This document shows positions 17,290-27,553 of a stretch of 64,000 nt of DNA, piece after piece. The notes beneath the pieces were generated by a model. That model was given only the letters and a program-made list of their open reading frames with translations, made no database searches and was not told the origin of the DNA. Position numbers and translations under genes: made by a program. Position 1 is the stretch's first letter. Every line of letters starts with the position of its first letter. Origin of the DNA: Rhodocyclaceae bacterium UBA2271 (GTDB taxonomy: Bacteria > Pseudomonadota > Gammaproteobacteria > Burkholderiales > Rhodocyclaceae); assembly GCA_002347405.1 (NCBI GenBank), contig DDXB01000051.1, positions 1-64,000 on the forward strand. Reading direction: 5' to 3'.

Positions 17290-18387
17290 ATGTACGAGGC
17301 CTTCTACGGGCTGACGGTCAAGCCGTTTCAGCTCAATCCCGATCCGACCTTCTATTTCGGCAGCAAGCAGCACCGGCGCGCCTCGGCCTATCTGGAATAT
17401 GGCGTCTATCAGAACGAGGGCTTCATCGTCGTCACGGGTGAGATCGGGGCTGGCAAGACCACCATCGTCCGCGGACTGCTGGCGTCATTGGAAAAAAGCA
17501 AGGTGGTTGCGGCACAACTCGTCAGCACCCAACTCGATGCCGACGACACCCTGCGCATGGTGGCGGCGGCTTTCGGGGTACGCTTCAAGGATCTGGCCAA
17601 GGCCGATATCCTGCTCGCGCTCGAAGCATTTTTCGTCGATGTCGCCCGCAAGGGCATGCGTTGCCTGTTGATTGTCGACGAAGCACAGAATCTGACGCCC
17701 CGCGCGGTCGAGGAACTGCGCATGCTGTCCAACTTCCAGTTCGAGTCGCATGCGCTGTTGCAGACCTTCCTGGTCGGGCAGCCGGAATTTCGCGCCATTC
17801 TGCGCAGCACGCAAATGCAACAGTTGCGCCAGCGGGTGATTGCCGCCTGCCACATCGGGCCGCTCGATCTGGAGGAAACCAAAGGTTATATCGAACACCG
17901 TCTCAAGTGCGCCGGTGCCAAGGACGAGCCAAAGATCGACGATTCAGCCTATGCCGCGATTTACCGTGCCAGTGCCGGCATTCCGCGGCGCATCAACGCC
18001 CTCTGCGATCGATTGTTGCTGATGGGCTTTCTCGCCTCGAAAAAAGCTTTTTCCCAGGGCGATGTCGATGAGGTTGCCGCCGAGATCAATGACGGTGCCT
18101 TCGGCGTTCCCAGTGCGGACGGCAAGGGCGGGCTGATGGCGCCACCGGCGATGGACTCATTCTTTGGCAATGAAAAGATTGGTGAGCTATCGCTCGGCGA
18201 AGCCGGGGCCGACGAGGCGATGCAGATGATCAAGGAACTCAGCGCGCGCCGCACCAGCGAGCGGATGATCCGCCTCGAGCGCAGCCTGCTGCGGCTGGAA
18301 CGCAGCAATTCGCTGATCCTGCAAATCATGCAGAAGCTGGTCGAGGCGGCGCGCGTCCGCACCGATGGCAAGGCCGGCAAAAAATGA
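17290..18387 (+). CDS. XrtA system-associated AAA ATPase (ExeA-like, TIGR03015)
   Basis: 365 residues beginning MYEAFYGLTVKPFQLNPDP, the typical N-terminus of this family. Walker A is GEIGAGKTT (50-58), Walker B is LLIVDEAQN (about 124-132), and an arginine-rich sensor region includes GIPRRINALCDRLLL. The C-terminal 60 residues are a predicted coiled coil (RLERSLLRLERSN). It resembles ExeA/GspA ATPases and may energise or position secretion components at the inner membrane. It overlaps the deacetylase gene by 4 bases. Confidence 0.93.
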   Translation: MYEAFYGLTVKPFQLNPDPTFYFGSKQHRRASAYLEYGVYQNEGFIVVTGEIGAGKTTIVRGLLASLEKSKVVAAQLVSTQLDADDTLRMVAAAFGVRFKDLAKADILLALEAFFVDVARKGMRCLLIVDEAQNLTPRAVEELRMLSNFQFESHALLQTFLVGQPEFRAILRSTQMQQLRQRVIAACHIGPLDLEETKGYIEHRLKCAGAKDEPKIDDSAYAAIYRASAGIPRRINALCDRLLLMGFLASKKAFSQGDVDEVAAEINDGAFGVPSADGKGGLMAPPAMDSFFGNEKIGELSLGEAGADEAMQMIKELSARRTSERMIRLERSLLRLERSNSLILQIMQKLVEAARVRTDGKAGKK

Positions 18388-19253
18388 AAGAAGCCCGCCT
18401 CCACGGCAGCCATGCCGAAGCCATCGTCAACGCGCTGACAATCGACGTCGAGGATTACTTTCAGGTTTCCGCCTTCGCCCCGCATATCGACCGCGCCGAC
18501 TGGGACCGCTGCGAGTGCCGCGTCGAGCGCAATATCGCGCGCATCCTCGAACTTCTGGAACCGCAGGGCGTCAAGGCCACCTTCTTTACCCTGGGCTGGA
18601 TCGCCGAACGCTATCCGGCCATCGTACGTGACATCGTCGCCAACGGGCATGAGCTGGCCAGCCACGGCTATGACCACCTGCGCGCCAGCGACCAGGATGA
18701 GGCGGGATTTTTTGCCGATATCCAGCGCGCCAAAACCTTGCTTGAGGATCTTTCCGGTGCCGCAGTCAACGGGTACCGGGCGCCGAGTTTTTCCATCTGC
18801 ACGGGCAACCATCACTGGGCCTTCGAGTGTCTGGCCCGCGCCGGCTATCGCTACAGTTCCAGCATCTACCCGATCAAGCATGACCACTACGGCATGCCCG
18901 ACGCCCCACGTTTCGCCCACCTGGCCCACGCTTCCCTGCTTGAAGTGCCCGCCACCACCATCCGCGCCTTCGACCGCAACTGGCCGGCGAGCGGCGGCGG
19001 CTATTTCCGCCTGATGCCCTATGCCTTGTCCCACCGGCTCATCACCCGGGTGAATCGGCACGACGGCGAGGCTGCCGTTTTCTATTTCCACCCCTGGGAA
19101 ATCGACACCGAACAACCACGCGTACCCGGCATCAGCGCCAAGACCCGCTTCCGGCATTACGTCAACATCCATCGCATGGAAGACCGCATCAAGCGCCTGC
19201 TCGTCGATTTTCGCTGGGGGCGCATGGATCACATATTTCTGGCCGGGCGTTAG
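18384..19253 (+). CDS. XrtA system polysaccharide deacetylase (NodB domain, DUF3473)
   Basis: 289 residues. NodB-domain motifs are visible: TIDVEDYFQ (metal and catalytic Asp pair), ELASHGYDH (metal His pair), GYRAPSFS (motif 3) and FYFHPWEID (motif 5). The C-terminus matches the DUF3473 extension of TIGR03006. It would remove N-acetyl groups from the exopolysaccharide. The ATG overlaps the ATPase stop (ATGA). A second, unrelated-looking deacetylase is encoded at 36660. Confidence 0.93.
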   Translation: MKEARLHGSHAEAIVNALTIDVEDYFQVSAFAPHIDRADWDRCECRVERNIARILELLEPQGVKATFFTLGWIAERYPAIVRDIVANGHELASHGYDHLRASDQDEAGFFADIQRAKTLLEDLSGAAVNGYRAPSFSICTGNHHWAFECLARAGYRYSSSIYPIKHDHYGMPDAPRFAHLAHASLLEVPATTIRAFDRNWPASGGGYFRLMPYALSHRLITRVNRHDGEAAVFYFHPWEIDTEQPRVPGISAKTRFRHYVNIHRMEDRIKRLLVDFRWGRMDHIFLAGR

Positions 19254-19255
19254 TC

Positions 19256-20329
19256 ATGCAGGCCAACGATCACCCGGCACCTGCCTCCGCCGGAATCGAG
19301 GTCAAGCAACTCGACTCCGGTGATGGCGCCACCGTTGCGCGCTGGGAAGCTTTCGTCGCTACAGCGCCAGCGGCAACTTTTTTTCACCGTGCCGGCTGGC
19401 AAACCCTGCTGCGCGATGTTTTTCGCCACCGCACCTGCTTTCTCTACGCCGAGCGTAACGGCAGCATCGTCGGCGTGTTGCCTTTGGCACAAATCAACAG
19501 CCTGCTTTTCGGCAATGCCCTGATCGCCCTGCCCTTCGCCGTCTATGGCGGTGTGGTCGCCAGCGACCCCACCGCGATCACCGCTCTCGAGACAGAAGCT
19601 GAGCGCCTGGCGCGCGAATTCGGTGTCGCCCATCTCGAATACCGCAACATCGAGGCGCGCCATACCGACTGGCCGACCCAGAATCTTTACGTCACCTTCC
19701 GCAAGACAATCCTGGCGGAGGACGAAGCAAACCTGCAAGCCATCCCGCGCAAGCAGCGCGCAATGGTGAGAAAAGGCATCAAGAACGGGCTGCGCGGCGA
19801 GATCGACGCCAATGCCGACCGCTTCTACGCGCTGTATGCCGACAATGTCCACCGTCACGGCACGCCCGCCCTGCCCAAGCGCTATTTCGCTGCGCTGCTG
19901 CGTGAATTTGGCAAGGATTGCGAAGTCATCACCGTGGTCGACACCGCCGGCACCCCGGTCAGCAGCGTCCTCAGCTTCTATTTTCGCGACGAGGTACTGC
20001 CCTACTATGCCGGCGATGCCGCGCGCGCCCGCGCCCTCGCCGCCAACGACTTCAAGTATTGGGACTTGCTGTGCCGCGCCCGCCAACGCGGGCTCAAGGT
20101 CTTCGACTACGGTCGCAGCAAGGTCGGCTCCGGTTCGTATTCATTCAAGAAGAACTGGGGCTTCGAGCCGCAGCCACTGCACTATGAATACCGGCTTTAC
20201 CGGCACGACAGCATTCCGCAGAACAACCCGAACAATCCGAAATACAAGCTGATGATCGCCGCCTGGCAGCGCATGCCCCTAGCGCTGGCAAACTTCCTTG
20301 GTCCGTTCATCGTGCGGAATCTGGGCTGA
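19256..20329 (+). CDS. XrtA/PEP-CTERM system FemAB-like aminoacyl/acyltransferase
   Basis: 357 residues of GNAT-fold FemAB type (TIGR03019). Readable signatures include FFHRAGWQTLLRDVF near the N-terminus, PRKQRAMVRKGIKNGL in the middle and KVFDYGRSKVGSGSYSFKKNWGF near the C-terminus. FemAB proteins add amino acids to peptidoglycan from aminoacyl-tRNA. In this locus the acceptor is more likely the exopolysaccharide or its precursor, which is inference. It starts 2 bases after the deacetylase stop. Confidence 0.92.
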   Translation: MQANDHPAPASAGIEVKQLDSGDGATVARWEAFVATAPAATFFHRAGWQTLLRDVFRHRTCFLYAERNGSIVGVLPLAQINSLLFGNALIALPFAVYGGVVASDPTAITALETEAERLAREFGVAHLEYRNIEARHTDWPTQNLYVTFRKTILAEDEANLQAIPRKQRAMVRKGIKNGLRGEIDANADRFYALYADNVHRHGTPALPKRYFAALLREFGKDCEVITVVDTAGTPVSSVLSFYFRDEVLPYYAGDAARARALAANDFKYWDLLCRARQRGLKVFDYGRSKVGSGSYSFKKNWGFEPQPLHYEYRLYRHDSIPQNNPNNPKYKLMIAAWQRMPLALANFLGPFIVRNLG

Positions 20330-20334
20330 TCCGC

Positions 20335-21543
20335 ATGGCCGACCTGCTTTATCTGGTGCACCGGCTGCCCTACCCGCCCAACAAGGGCGACAAGGTGCGC
20401 TCGTTCAACCTGCTCAAGCACCTGGCCAAGACGCACCGCGTCCATCTCGGCACCTTCATCGACGATCCGGATGACGCCGCCTATCTCGAGACGGTGCGCG
20501 GCTATTGCGCCGACATGCATGTTGCCCGACTTTCGCCGCGGATTGCCAAACTGCGCAGCCTGTCCGGGCTGCTGAGCGGCGAGGCGCTGTCGCTCCCCTA
20601 TTACCGCAATGCCGGGCTGCGCAACTGGGTGGCGCGCACCTGCGCCAGCAAGCACATCGAGCATGCCGTCGTCTTTTCCTCGGTGATGGCCGACTATGTG
20701 CCCGACATGCGGCAACTGCCGACCCTGGTGGATTTCGTTGACGTCGATTCGGCCAAGTGGAGTCAGTACGCCTCCACGCATCGCTGGCCGCTGTCCTGGC
20801 TCTATCGCCGGGAAGGCGAGCGCCTGCTGGCGTGGGAGCGCGCTGTAGCAACGCAAGCAACTCATTCGTTCTTCGTCACTGAAGCCGAGGCCGCTATGTT
20901 TCGTCGATCTGCCCCCGAAAGCGCGGACCACGTCGAGGCCATCGGCAATGGGGTCGACGCCGAATTCTTTTCTCCGGAACACCCTCTGGCATCGCCTTTC
21001 AGCGCAACCGAAATCCCCATAGTCTTCACCGGAGCCATGGATTACTGGCCCAACATCGATGCCGCCGTGTGGTTTGCCGGCGAAGTTCTGCCACCGCTAC
21101 GCCTGAAATACCCCGGCGTCCGCTTTTACATTGTCGGCCGCAGTCCCGCTGCGGCAGTGCAAGCCCTGGCGAACGACAGTGCGACCGTCGTTACCGGTAC
21201 GGTAGACGACGTGCGTCCGTATCTGAAACATGCCGCGGTGGTCGTGGCGCCACTGCGCATCGCCCGTGGCATTCAGAACAAGGTGCTCGAAGCCATGGCC
21301 ATGGCGCGACCGGTGATCGCCGCTACCGCCTGCGCCGGCCCCATCGCTGCCGAGATCGGTAGCGAACTGCTCGCTGCCGAGACCTCCGTTGACTACCTAT
21401 CCCACATCGACAAGCTGCTTGCCGACCCAACGAGCGCCGGCGCCATCGGACAAGCCGCGCGCCGGCGTATCCTGAGCAGCTACAGTTGGGATGCCCATCT
21501 TTCCGCCATCGACCGCTACCTAGAACCTCAGGAGAACACATGA
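20335..21543 (+). CDS. XrtA-associated glycosyltransferase, GT4 (TIGR03087 family)
   Basis: 402 residues of GT-B fold. The N-terminus MADLLYLVHRLPYPPNKGDKVR is the hallmark of the TIGR03087 exosortase A glycosyltransferase. The C-terminal half contains IVFTGAMDYWPN, a GVRFYIVGR strand and the donor-binding region PLRIARGIQNKVLEAMAMARPVIA. It transfers a sugar from a nucleotide donor to the growing lipid-linked repeat at the cytoplasmic face; the sugar is unknown. Its stop overlaps the xrtA start by 4 bases. Confidence 0.93.
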   Translation: MADLLYLVHRLPYPPNKGDKVRSFNLLKHLAKTHRVHLGTFIDDPDDAAYLETVRGYCADMHVARLSPRIAKLRSLSGLLSGEALSLPYYRNAGLRNWVARTCASKHIEHAVVFSSVMADYVPDMRQLPTLVDFVDVDSAKWSQYASTHRWPLSWLYRREGERLLAWERAVATQATHSFFVTEAEAAMFRRSAPESADHVEAIGNGVDAEFFSPEHPLASPFSATEIPIVFTGAMDYWPNIDAAVWFAGEVLPPLRLKYPGVRFYIVGRSPAAAVQALANDSATVVTGTVDDVRPYLKHAAVVVAPLRIARGIQNKVLEAMAMARPVIAATACAGPIAAEIGSELLAAETSVDYLSHIDKLLADPTSAGAIGQAARRRILSSYSWDAHLSAIDRYLEPQENT

Positions 21544-23189
21544 TCGCCGTCCAGCCAGCGCCGACTATTGCCTGGAAGCAGGCGTTTGCCGCGATTGTGC
21601 TCGTCGAGCTTGCGCTGATCGCCCTGTATTTCGAAACGGGACGGGCCATGGTTGACATCTGGACTCGCTCCGAAACCTTCAACCACGCCTTTCTGGTGCC
21701 ACCCATCGCGCTCTGGCTGATCTGGGAAAAGCGTCAAGCCCTTGCCCGCGCCGCGCCGCGTCCGACGCTCTGGCTGGCGCTGCCGTTTGTCGGGCTGGCC
21801 TTTGCCTGGCTGCTCGGCGATCTCGCCGCCATCAATGTCGTCACCCAGTTTGCCTTTGTCGCAATGCTGGTAGTAGCCGTGCCAATGATGATCGGCCTGC
21901 CGGCGGCAAAACGCATCGCCTTTCCATTGGGCTTCCTGTTTTTCGCCGTACCCTTCGGCGAATTCGCCATGCCGAAACTGATGGACTGGACCGCCACCTT
22001 CACCGTCCTCGGTTTGCGCGCTTCGGGCATCCCGGTTTTTCAGGAGGGGCTGCACTTCGTGATTCCCTCCGGGCGCTGGTCGGTGGTCGAGGCCTGCAGC
22101 GGCGTGCGCTACCTGATTGCTTCCGTCGTCGTCGGCACGCTCTACGCCTACATCAACTATCAGTCGCTGCAGCGCCGCCTGATCTTCGTCGGCGTCGCCA
22201 TCGTGGTGCCGCTGATCGCCAACTGGGTGCGCGCTTACCTCATCGTCATGCTCGGCCATTTCTCCGGCAACCAGATCGCCGTCGGCGTCGATCATCTGAT
22301 CTACGGCTGGGTATTCTTCGGCGTGGTCATAATGATCATGTTTGCCATCGGCATGCGCTGGCGCGAACCGGAGGCCGCACTGCCGCCGCCGGCGCCCGAC
22401 GCGGAGTATCCGGCGGCCGGCAAACTGACGGCTGCCCTGCTGCTGGCCGCCGTGCTGGCGCTGGGAATTGCGCTCACGCCGCGTGCCGCACTGGTCGCCA
22501 TGGCTGCCGGACCGGCCCTGCCGCCTCCCGTGCTGATAGCAGAGCCGCTTGCCAGCGGCGGTTGGCAGCGCGTCGAGTCGCCACAAACGGCCTGGCAACC
22601 GGCCTTCGCCAACCCGTCGGCCACGCTGAACGTCACGCTGGCCAAGGAAGGTCGGCATGTCGGCGTATTCATCGCTTACTATCAACAGCAGAACTATCAA
22701 CGCAAACTCATCAGTTCGGAGAACATGCTGGTGACGAGCAGTGACAAGGAGTGGGCGCAGGTCGGGCGCGATGTGCGGCAAATCAAGCTGGCCGGACAAG
22801 ACGAGGCTGTGCGCAGCGGCAGCCTGCGCAACCAACTTGTCAGCATTGGTGCCGAACCCCTGCGTCTCAAGGTATGGCACTGGTACTGGATTGACGGACA
22901 AATCATCGCCAGCGATCATCTCGGCAAGCTCCGGCTCGCCCTGGCACGCCTTTCCGGGCGCGGCGACACCTCCGCTGCCGTTTTCGTTTATGCGCCGGAG
23001 CCGGACGGCGAGACCGCCCTGGCCGATTACCTCGCACACGCGGGCGGCGGCATTGCTGCCGTGCTGCATGGCGCCGTACCGCCAGCGCCGACTTTAGGCG
23101 CGGGCGTGACGCCCAACAATCCGCCAGCACCGACTTATGGCGCGGGCGGGACGCCCAACAATGCCCCAGCACCGACTTTTACAAAATGA
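21540..23189 (+). CDS. xrtA: Exosortase A (XrtA/EpsH) fused to EpsI-type domain
   Basis: 549 residues. About eight membrane helices span residues 15-280. Catalytic Cys186 lies in EACSGVRYLIAS, Arg231 in NWVRAYLIV and His252 in VGVDHLIYGW, the Cys-Arg-His triad of exosortases. It would cleave and transfer PEP-CTERM proteins at the membrane. The second half (about 330-510) is the periplasmic EpsI/DUF3485 domain. The ATG follows an AGGAG ribosome-binding site; an 18-codon upstream extension overlaps the previous gene. Both ends carry the dispersed repeat: VQPAPT at residues 4-9 and a 14-residue tandem (PPAPT..GAG.TPNN) in the last 40 residues. Confidence 0.96.
   Translation: MIAVQPAPTIAWKQAFAAIVLVELALIALYFETGRAMVDIWTRSETFNHAFLVPPIALWLIWEKRQALARAAPRPTLWLALPFVGLAFAWLLGDLAAINVVTQFAFVAMLVVAVPMMIGLPAAKRIAFPLGFLFFAVPFGEFAMPKLMDWTATFTVLGLRASGIPVFQEGLHFVIPSGRWSVVEACSGVRYLIASVVVGTLYAYINYQSLQRRLIFVGVAIVVPLIANWVRAYLIVMLGHFSGNQIAVGVDHLIYGWVFFGVVIMIMFAIGMRWREPEAALPPPAPDAEYPAAGKLTAALLLAAVLALGIALTPRAALVAMAAGPALPPPVLIAEPLASGGWQRVESPQTAWQPAFANPSATLNVTLAKEGRHVGVFIAYYQQQNYQRKLISSENMLVTSSDKEWAQVGRDVRQIKLAGQDEAVRSGSLRNQLVSIGAEPLRLKVWHWYWIDGQIIASDHLGKLRLALARLSGRGDTSAAVFVYAPEPDGETALADYLAHAGGGIAAVLHGAVPPAPTLGAGVTPNNPPAPTYGAGGTPNNAPAPTFTK
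21546..21566 (+). repeat. Dispersed repeat copy at the 5' end of xrtA
   Basis: GCCGTCCAGCCAGCGCCGAC plus T, one or two mismatches from the consensus, lying directly after the xrtA start codon and encoding AVQPAPT. Confidence 0.65.
23073..23186 (+). repeat. Tandem array of the dispersed repeat in the xrtA 3' end (42-base units)
   Basis: Two 42-base units and a partial third. Each begins with (C)CGCCAGC(G/A)CCGACTT and continues into GGCGCGGGCG(T/G)GACGCCCAACAAT. They encode PPAPTLGAGVTPNN, PPAPTYGAGGTPNN and APAPTFTK and end at the stop codon. Confidence 0.85.
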
Positions 23190-23201
23190 AAAGGGAAAAT
23201 C

Positions 23202-24509
<1,308 letters not shown>

Positions 24510-24516
24510 GTCCGCC

Positions 24517-25614
24517 ATGTCCGCAACCACTCCCTACGCAGCACCCTACGCAGCACTGCGGCAGCGTCTGCAGGCCCAGCCGAAAACCTGGCTGATCACC
24601 GGCGTCGCCGGCTTCATCGGCAGCAATCTGCTGGAAACCCTGCTGGCACTCGGCCAGCGCGTCGTCGGCCTCGACAACTTTGCCACCGGCCATCGGCATA
24701 ATCTGGAGGCGGCCGTGGCGGATGCCAGCGCGTCCTCCGGCCAGCCGCGCGGCGATCTGGAAGCCTTGTTTCACTTTATCGAAGGCGACATCAGGAATCT
24801 GGAAAACTGTCGGCAGGCCATGACCTGGCAAAATGGCGCGGGCAGTTTTCCGGTCGCGGTCGATTATGTGCTCCATCAGGCCGCGCTTGGCAGCGTGCCG
24901 CGCTCCATCGAAGACCCGATCACCACCAACCAGTCCAACATCGACGGCTTCCTCAACATGCTGGTCGCCGCGCGCGACGCAAAAGTCAGCCGCTTTGTCT
25001 ATGCCGCCAGCAGTTCCACCTACGGCGACCATCCCGACCTGCCGAAGGTCGAGGACAAGATCGGCAAGCCGCTCTCGCCCTACGCCGTGACCAAGCTGGT
25101 GAATGAGCTGTATGCCGATGTGTTCGCGCGCACCTATGGCTTCAAGGCCATCGGCCTGCGCTACTTCAACATCTTCGGCAAGCGCCAGGATCCCGAAGGT
25201 GCCTACGCCGCGGTTATTCCCAAATGGATCGCCGCAATGATCAATAACCAGCCCGTCTATATCAACGGCGACGGCGCAACCAGCCGGGACTTCTGCTACA
25301 TCGCCAACACGCTCCAGGTGAATCTGCTGGCCGCCACGACCGACAACCCGGAGGCCACCAACCAGGTTTATAACGTGGCCGTCGGCGAGCGGACAACCCT
25401 GAACGAACTCTGCGGCTTCCTGCAGAAACATCTCGGCGAGCACTATCCCCACCTGCATGACTACAAACCAGGCTACCGGGATTTTCGTGCCGGTGATGTG
25501 CGTCATTCGCTGGCCGATATCGGCAAGGCCGCGCGACTGCTCGGTTACGCGCCCAGCCACAAAATCGACGCAGGGCTGCAGGAATCGATGGTCTGGTATA
25601 TCGAAAACATTTGA
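24517..25614 (+). CDS. UDP-N-acetylhexosamine C4 epimerase (SDR, TviC/WbpP-type)
   Basis: 365 residues of extended SDR fold. The NAD motif is [12 protein letters not shown] (about 28-39). The active site is Ser in [16 protein letters not shown] and the YxxxK in [10 protein letters not shown]. The N-terminal helix before the Rossmann fold and the length match TviC/WbpP UDP-GlcNAc 4-epimerases. With the dehydrogenase directly upstream it forms a GalNAcA-type precursor pathway. The ATG lies 7 bases after the dehydrogenase stop; a 24-codon upstream extension overlaps that gene and was rejected. Confidence 0.92.
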   Translation: MSATTPYAAPYAALRQRLQAQPKTWLITGVAGFIGSNLLETLLALGQRVVGLDNFATGHRHNLEAAVADASASSGQPRGDLEALFHFIEGDIRNLENCRQAMTWQNGAGSFPVAVDYVLHQAALGSVPRSIEDPITTNQSNIDGFLNMLVAARDAKVSRFVYAASSSTYGDHPDLPKVEDKIGKPLSPYAVTKLVNELYADVFARTYGFKAIGLRYFNIFGKRQDPEGAYAAVIPKWIAAMINNQPVYINGDGATSRDFCYIANTLQVNLLAATTDNPEATNQVYNVAVGERTTLNELCGFLQKHLGEHYPHLHDYKPGYRDFRAGDVRHSLADIGKAARLLGYAPSHKIDAGLQESMVWYIENI

Positions 25615-25616
25615 GC

Positions 25617-26822
25617 ATGACCGACGACGCGCGCCCGCTGATCATCCACGTCGTCTTTCGTTTCGACGTCGGCGGGCTGGAAAATGGCGTCGTCAATCTC
25701 ATCAATCACCTGCCTGCCGAGTCGTACCGGCACGCAATCATCGCACTCACCGAGGTCACCGATTTCCGCCAGCGCATCAAGCGCGATGACGTTCAGTTCA
25801 TCAGCCTGCACAAACCGCCGGGCCACCTGTTTGCGCTTTATCCGCGCCTGTTCCGACTCTTCCGCGAACTGCGACCGGCGATTGTCCATTCGCGCAACCT
25901 CGCCTCGCTCGAAGTCACCGTGCCGGCCTGGGCAGCCGGCGTGCCGGTGCGGATTCAGAGCGAACACGGCCGCGATGCCGACGATCTGGACGGCTCCAAT
26001 CGCAAGCACAAGTGGGTCCGGCGCTTCTACAACCTGTTCGTGAGCCACTACATTGCCCTGTCGCGCGACCTGGAAAGCTGGCTGGTCGAGCGGATCGGCA
26101 TCCCGGCGCACAAGGTGACGCAGATCTACAACGGCGTCGATGCCGGGCGCTTCCATCCCGCCGTCTCTCCAGCCTCGACTACTGGCACCGTCCCGCCAGC
26201 CTCAACCACTGGCGCCGTCCCGCCAGCGCCGATTTCCGGTTGTCCATTCAACCATCCAGAACACTGGCTGGTCGGCACCGTCGGGCGCATGCAGACGGTC
26301 AAGAATCAGACCCTGCTGGCGCGTGCCTTCATCCGCGCCCTTGAACTCGATCCTTCGCTCAAGGCGCGGCTGCGCCTGGTCATGGTCGGCGACGGGCCGC
26401 TACGTGCCGCAGCTCAATCGCACCTCGATGCTGCCGGCGTCGCCGATCTGGCCTGGCTGCCCGGCGAGCGGCACGACGTGCCGGAGATCCTGCGCGGTCT
26501 GGACTGCTTCGTCCTGCCGTCGCTGGGCGAGGGCATTTCGAACACCATCCTCGAAGCCATGGCCTCCGGCTTGCCGGTAATCGCCACGCAGGTCGGCGGC
26601 AATCCGGAACTCGTGAGCGAAGGGCAAACCGGCGCACTAGTGCCGACCAGCGATCCGGAGGCGATGGCGCAGGCCATCGTCGGTTACGCCACCAACCCGG
26701 AGCAGGCCCGCGTGGCAGGCCAGACGGGCAGAGTGGAGATCGAACGTCGATTCAGCATGGAGGCGATGGTGGGAGCCTATCAGGAACTCTATGATCACAG
26801 CCGACGATTTGACAGACAATAG
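25617..26822 (+). CDS. XrtA-associated glycosyltransferase, GT4 (TIGR03088 family)
   Basis: 401 residues of GT-B fold. Family features include IHVVFRFDVGGLENGVVNLINHL at the N-terminus, SEHGRDADD in the acceptor domain, and the donor motif GEGISNTILEAMASGLPVIATQVGGNPELV. The linker between the two domains (after NGVDAGRFHP) carries an extra, low-complexity insert of three 9-residue units (VSPASTTGT, VPPASTTGA, VPPAPISG), encoded by tandem dispersed repeats. ATG was chosen over an upstream TTG that overlaps the previous stop. Confidence 0.92.
   Translation: MTDDARPLIIHVVFRFDVGGLENGVVNLINHLPAESYRHAIIALTEVTDFRQRIKRDDVQFISLHKPPGHLFALYPRLFRLFRELRPAIVHSRNLASLEVTVPAWAAGVPVRIQSEHGRDADDLDGSNRKHKWVRRFYNLFVSHYIALSRDLESWLVERIGIPAHKVTQIYNGVDAGRFHPAVSPASTTGTVPPASTTGAVPPAPISGCPFNHPEHWLVGTVGRMQTVKNQTLLARAFIRALELDPSLKARLRLVMVGDGPLRAAAQSHLDAAGVADLAWLPGERHDVPEILRGLDCFVLPSLGEGISNTILEAMASGLPVIATQVGGNPELVSEGQTGALVPTSDPEAMAQAIVGYATNPEQARVAGQTGRVEIERRFSMEAMVGAYQELYDHSRRFDRQ
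26161..26238 (+). repeat. Tandem dispersed-repeat array inside glycosyltransferase linker (27-base units)
   Basis: Three 27-base units, of which the last two contain CCGTCCCGCCAGC and the final one the near-complete core. All are in frame and encode AVSPASTTG, TVPPASTTG and AVPPAPISG. Confidence 0.85.
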
Positions 26823-26823
26823 A

Positions 26824-26846
26824 ACTGGTCAGATAATCTGACTAGT
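26824..26846. promoter_or_regulatory. Operator-like inverted repeat for the Phd/VapC module
   Basis: ACTGGTCAGAT, one central A, then ATCTGACTAGT: 11-base arms with a single mismatch. It overlaps a -10-like GATAAT (26832-26837) and ends about 20 bases before the antitoxin ATG, as expected for an autoregulated toxin-antitoxin promoter. Confidence 0.7.
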
Positions 26847-26866
26847 TAAAATTTCAAAGGTCGAAC

Positions 26867-27130
26867 ATGCACAAGTCGCAATGGTGCTTGCAGGATGCAA
26901 AAGCCCAATTCAGTCAGGTCGTCGAAGCCGCCTTGCAGGGTGAACCCCAGCACGTCACCCGGCGCGGCAGGGATGCGGTGGTCGTCCTCTCCGAAACGAG
27001 TTACCGGAGACTCCAGCAAAGCTCGCGTATCACGGCGCCAGGTTTTATCGCCCATCTGCTGGCGATACCGAAAACCCCGTCATCGAGTGATGGCAAGACG
27101 AGCATAAAACTGCGCGACGTGGAACTCTGA
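26867..27130 (+). CDS. Type II antitoxin, Phd/YefM family
   Basis: 87 residues. The N-terminal DNA-binding half reads WCLQDAKAQFSQVVEAALQGEPQHVTRRGRDAVVVLS, the standard Phd/YefM fold; the C-terminal tail (about 60-87) should wrap and inhibit the toxin. An AAAGG ribosome-binding site precedes the ATG. The stop overlaps the toxin ATG (TGATG), so translation is coupled. The module sits between two exopolysaccharide genes in the same orientation. Confidence 0.9.
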   Translation: MHKSQWCLQDAKAQFSQVVEAALQGEPQHVTRRGRDAVVVLSETSYRRLQQSSRITAPGFIAHLLAIPKTPSSSDGKTSIKLRDVEL

Positions 27131-27546
27131 TGTTTCTGCTCGATACGGTCATCATTTCAGAGCTCAGGAAGAAGCGTCCTGATGTCGGGGTGTTGCGCTG
27201 GATATCCGGCCAGCAGGACAGCCAGTTGTTCCTCAGCGTTGTTACGCTCGGCGAGATCGAGCGGGGCATCGAAAAGCAGCGCAGTACTGCTCCTGACTTT
27301 GCCGATGAACTGACCACGTGGCTAGAGAATCTGACCAATCTGTATGCCGAAAGAATCCTGATGATTACGCCGGTCATCGCGCGTGCTTGGGGGCGGTTGT
27401 CCGCGCGGCTCGGCAACGACGGGGCCGATCTGTTGATTGCGGCGACGGCGTTGGTGCACGGCCTGACGGTGGTTACCCGCAACACGAGCCATTTTGAACC
27501 GACGGGGATTAGCGTGATCAACCCTTTCAACAAGAGCAAGTCCTGA
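27130..27546 (+). CDS. vapC: Type II toxin, PIN-domain ribonuclease (VapC/FitB-like)
   Basis: 138 residues. PIN-domain acidic residues are in place: Asp5 in LLDTVIISEL, Glu42 in TLGEIERGI and Asp100 in DGADLLIAATAL, followed by TRNTSHF near residue 116. It would be a magnesium-dependent RNase inhibited by the upstream Phd-type protein. No truncation is visible, so the module looks active. The next gene starts 7 bases after the stop, so the exopolysaccharide operon continues directly behind the toxin. Confidence 0.92.
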   Translation: MFLLDTVIISELRKKRPDVGVLRWISGQQDSQLFLSVVTLGEIERGIEKQRSTAPDFADELTTWLENLTNLYAERILMITPVIARAWGRLSARLGNDGADLLIAATALVHGLTVVTRNTSHFEPTGISVINPFNKSKS

Positions 27547-27553
27547 CCAGACC

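Noticed and set aside
21528..23069. 513-codon open frame on the minus strand opposite xrtA
   Set aside because: Composition is low-complexity His/Asp/Gln-rich with no domain, and it mirrors a well-supported exosortase gene; it is a GC-driven antisense shadow.
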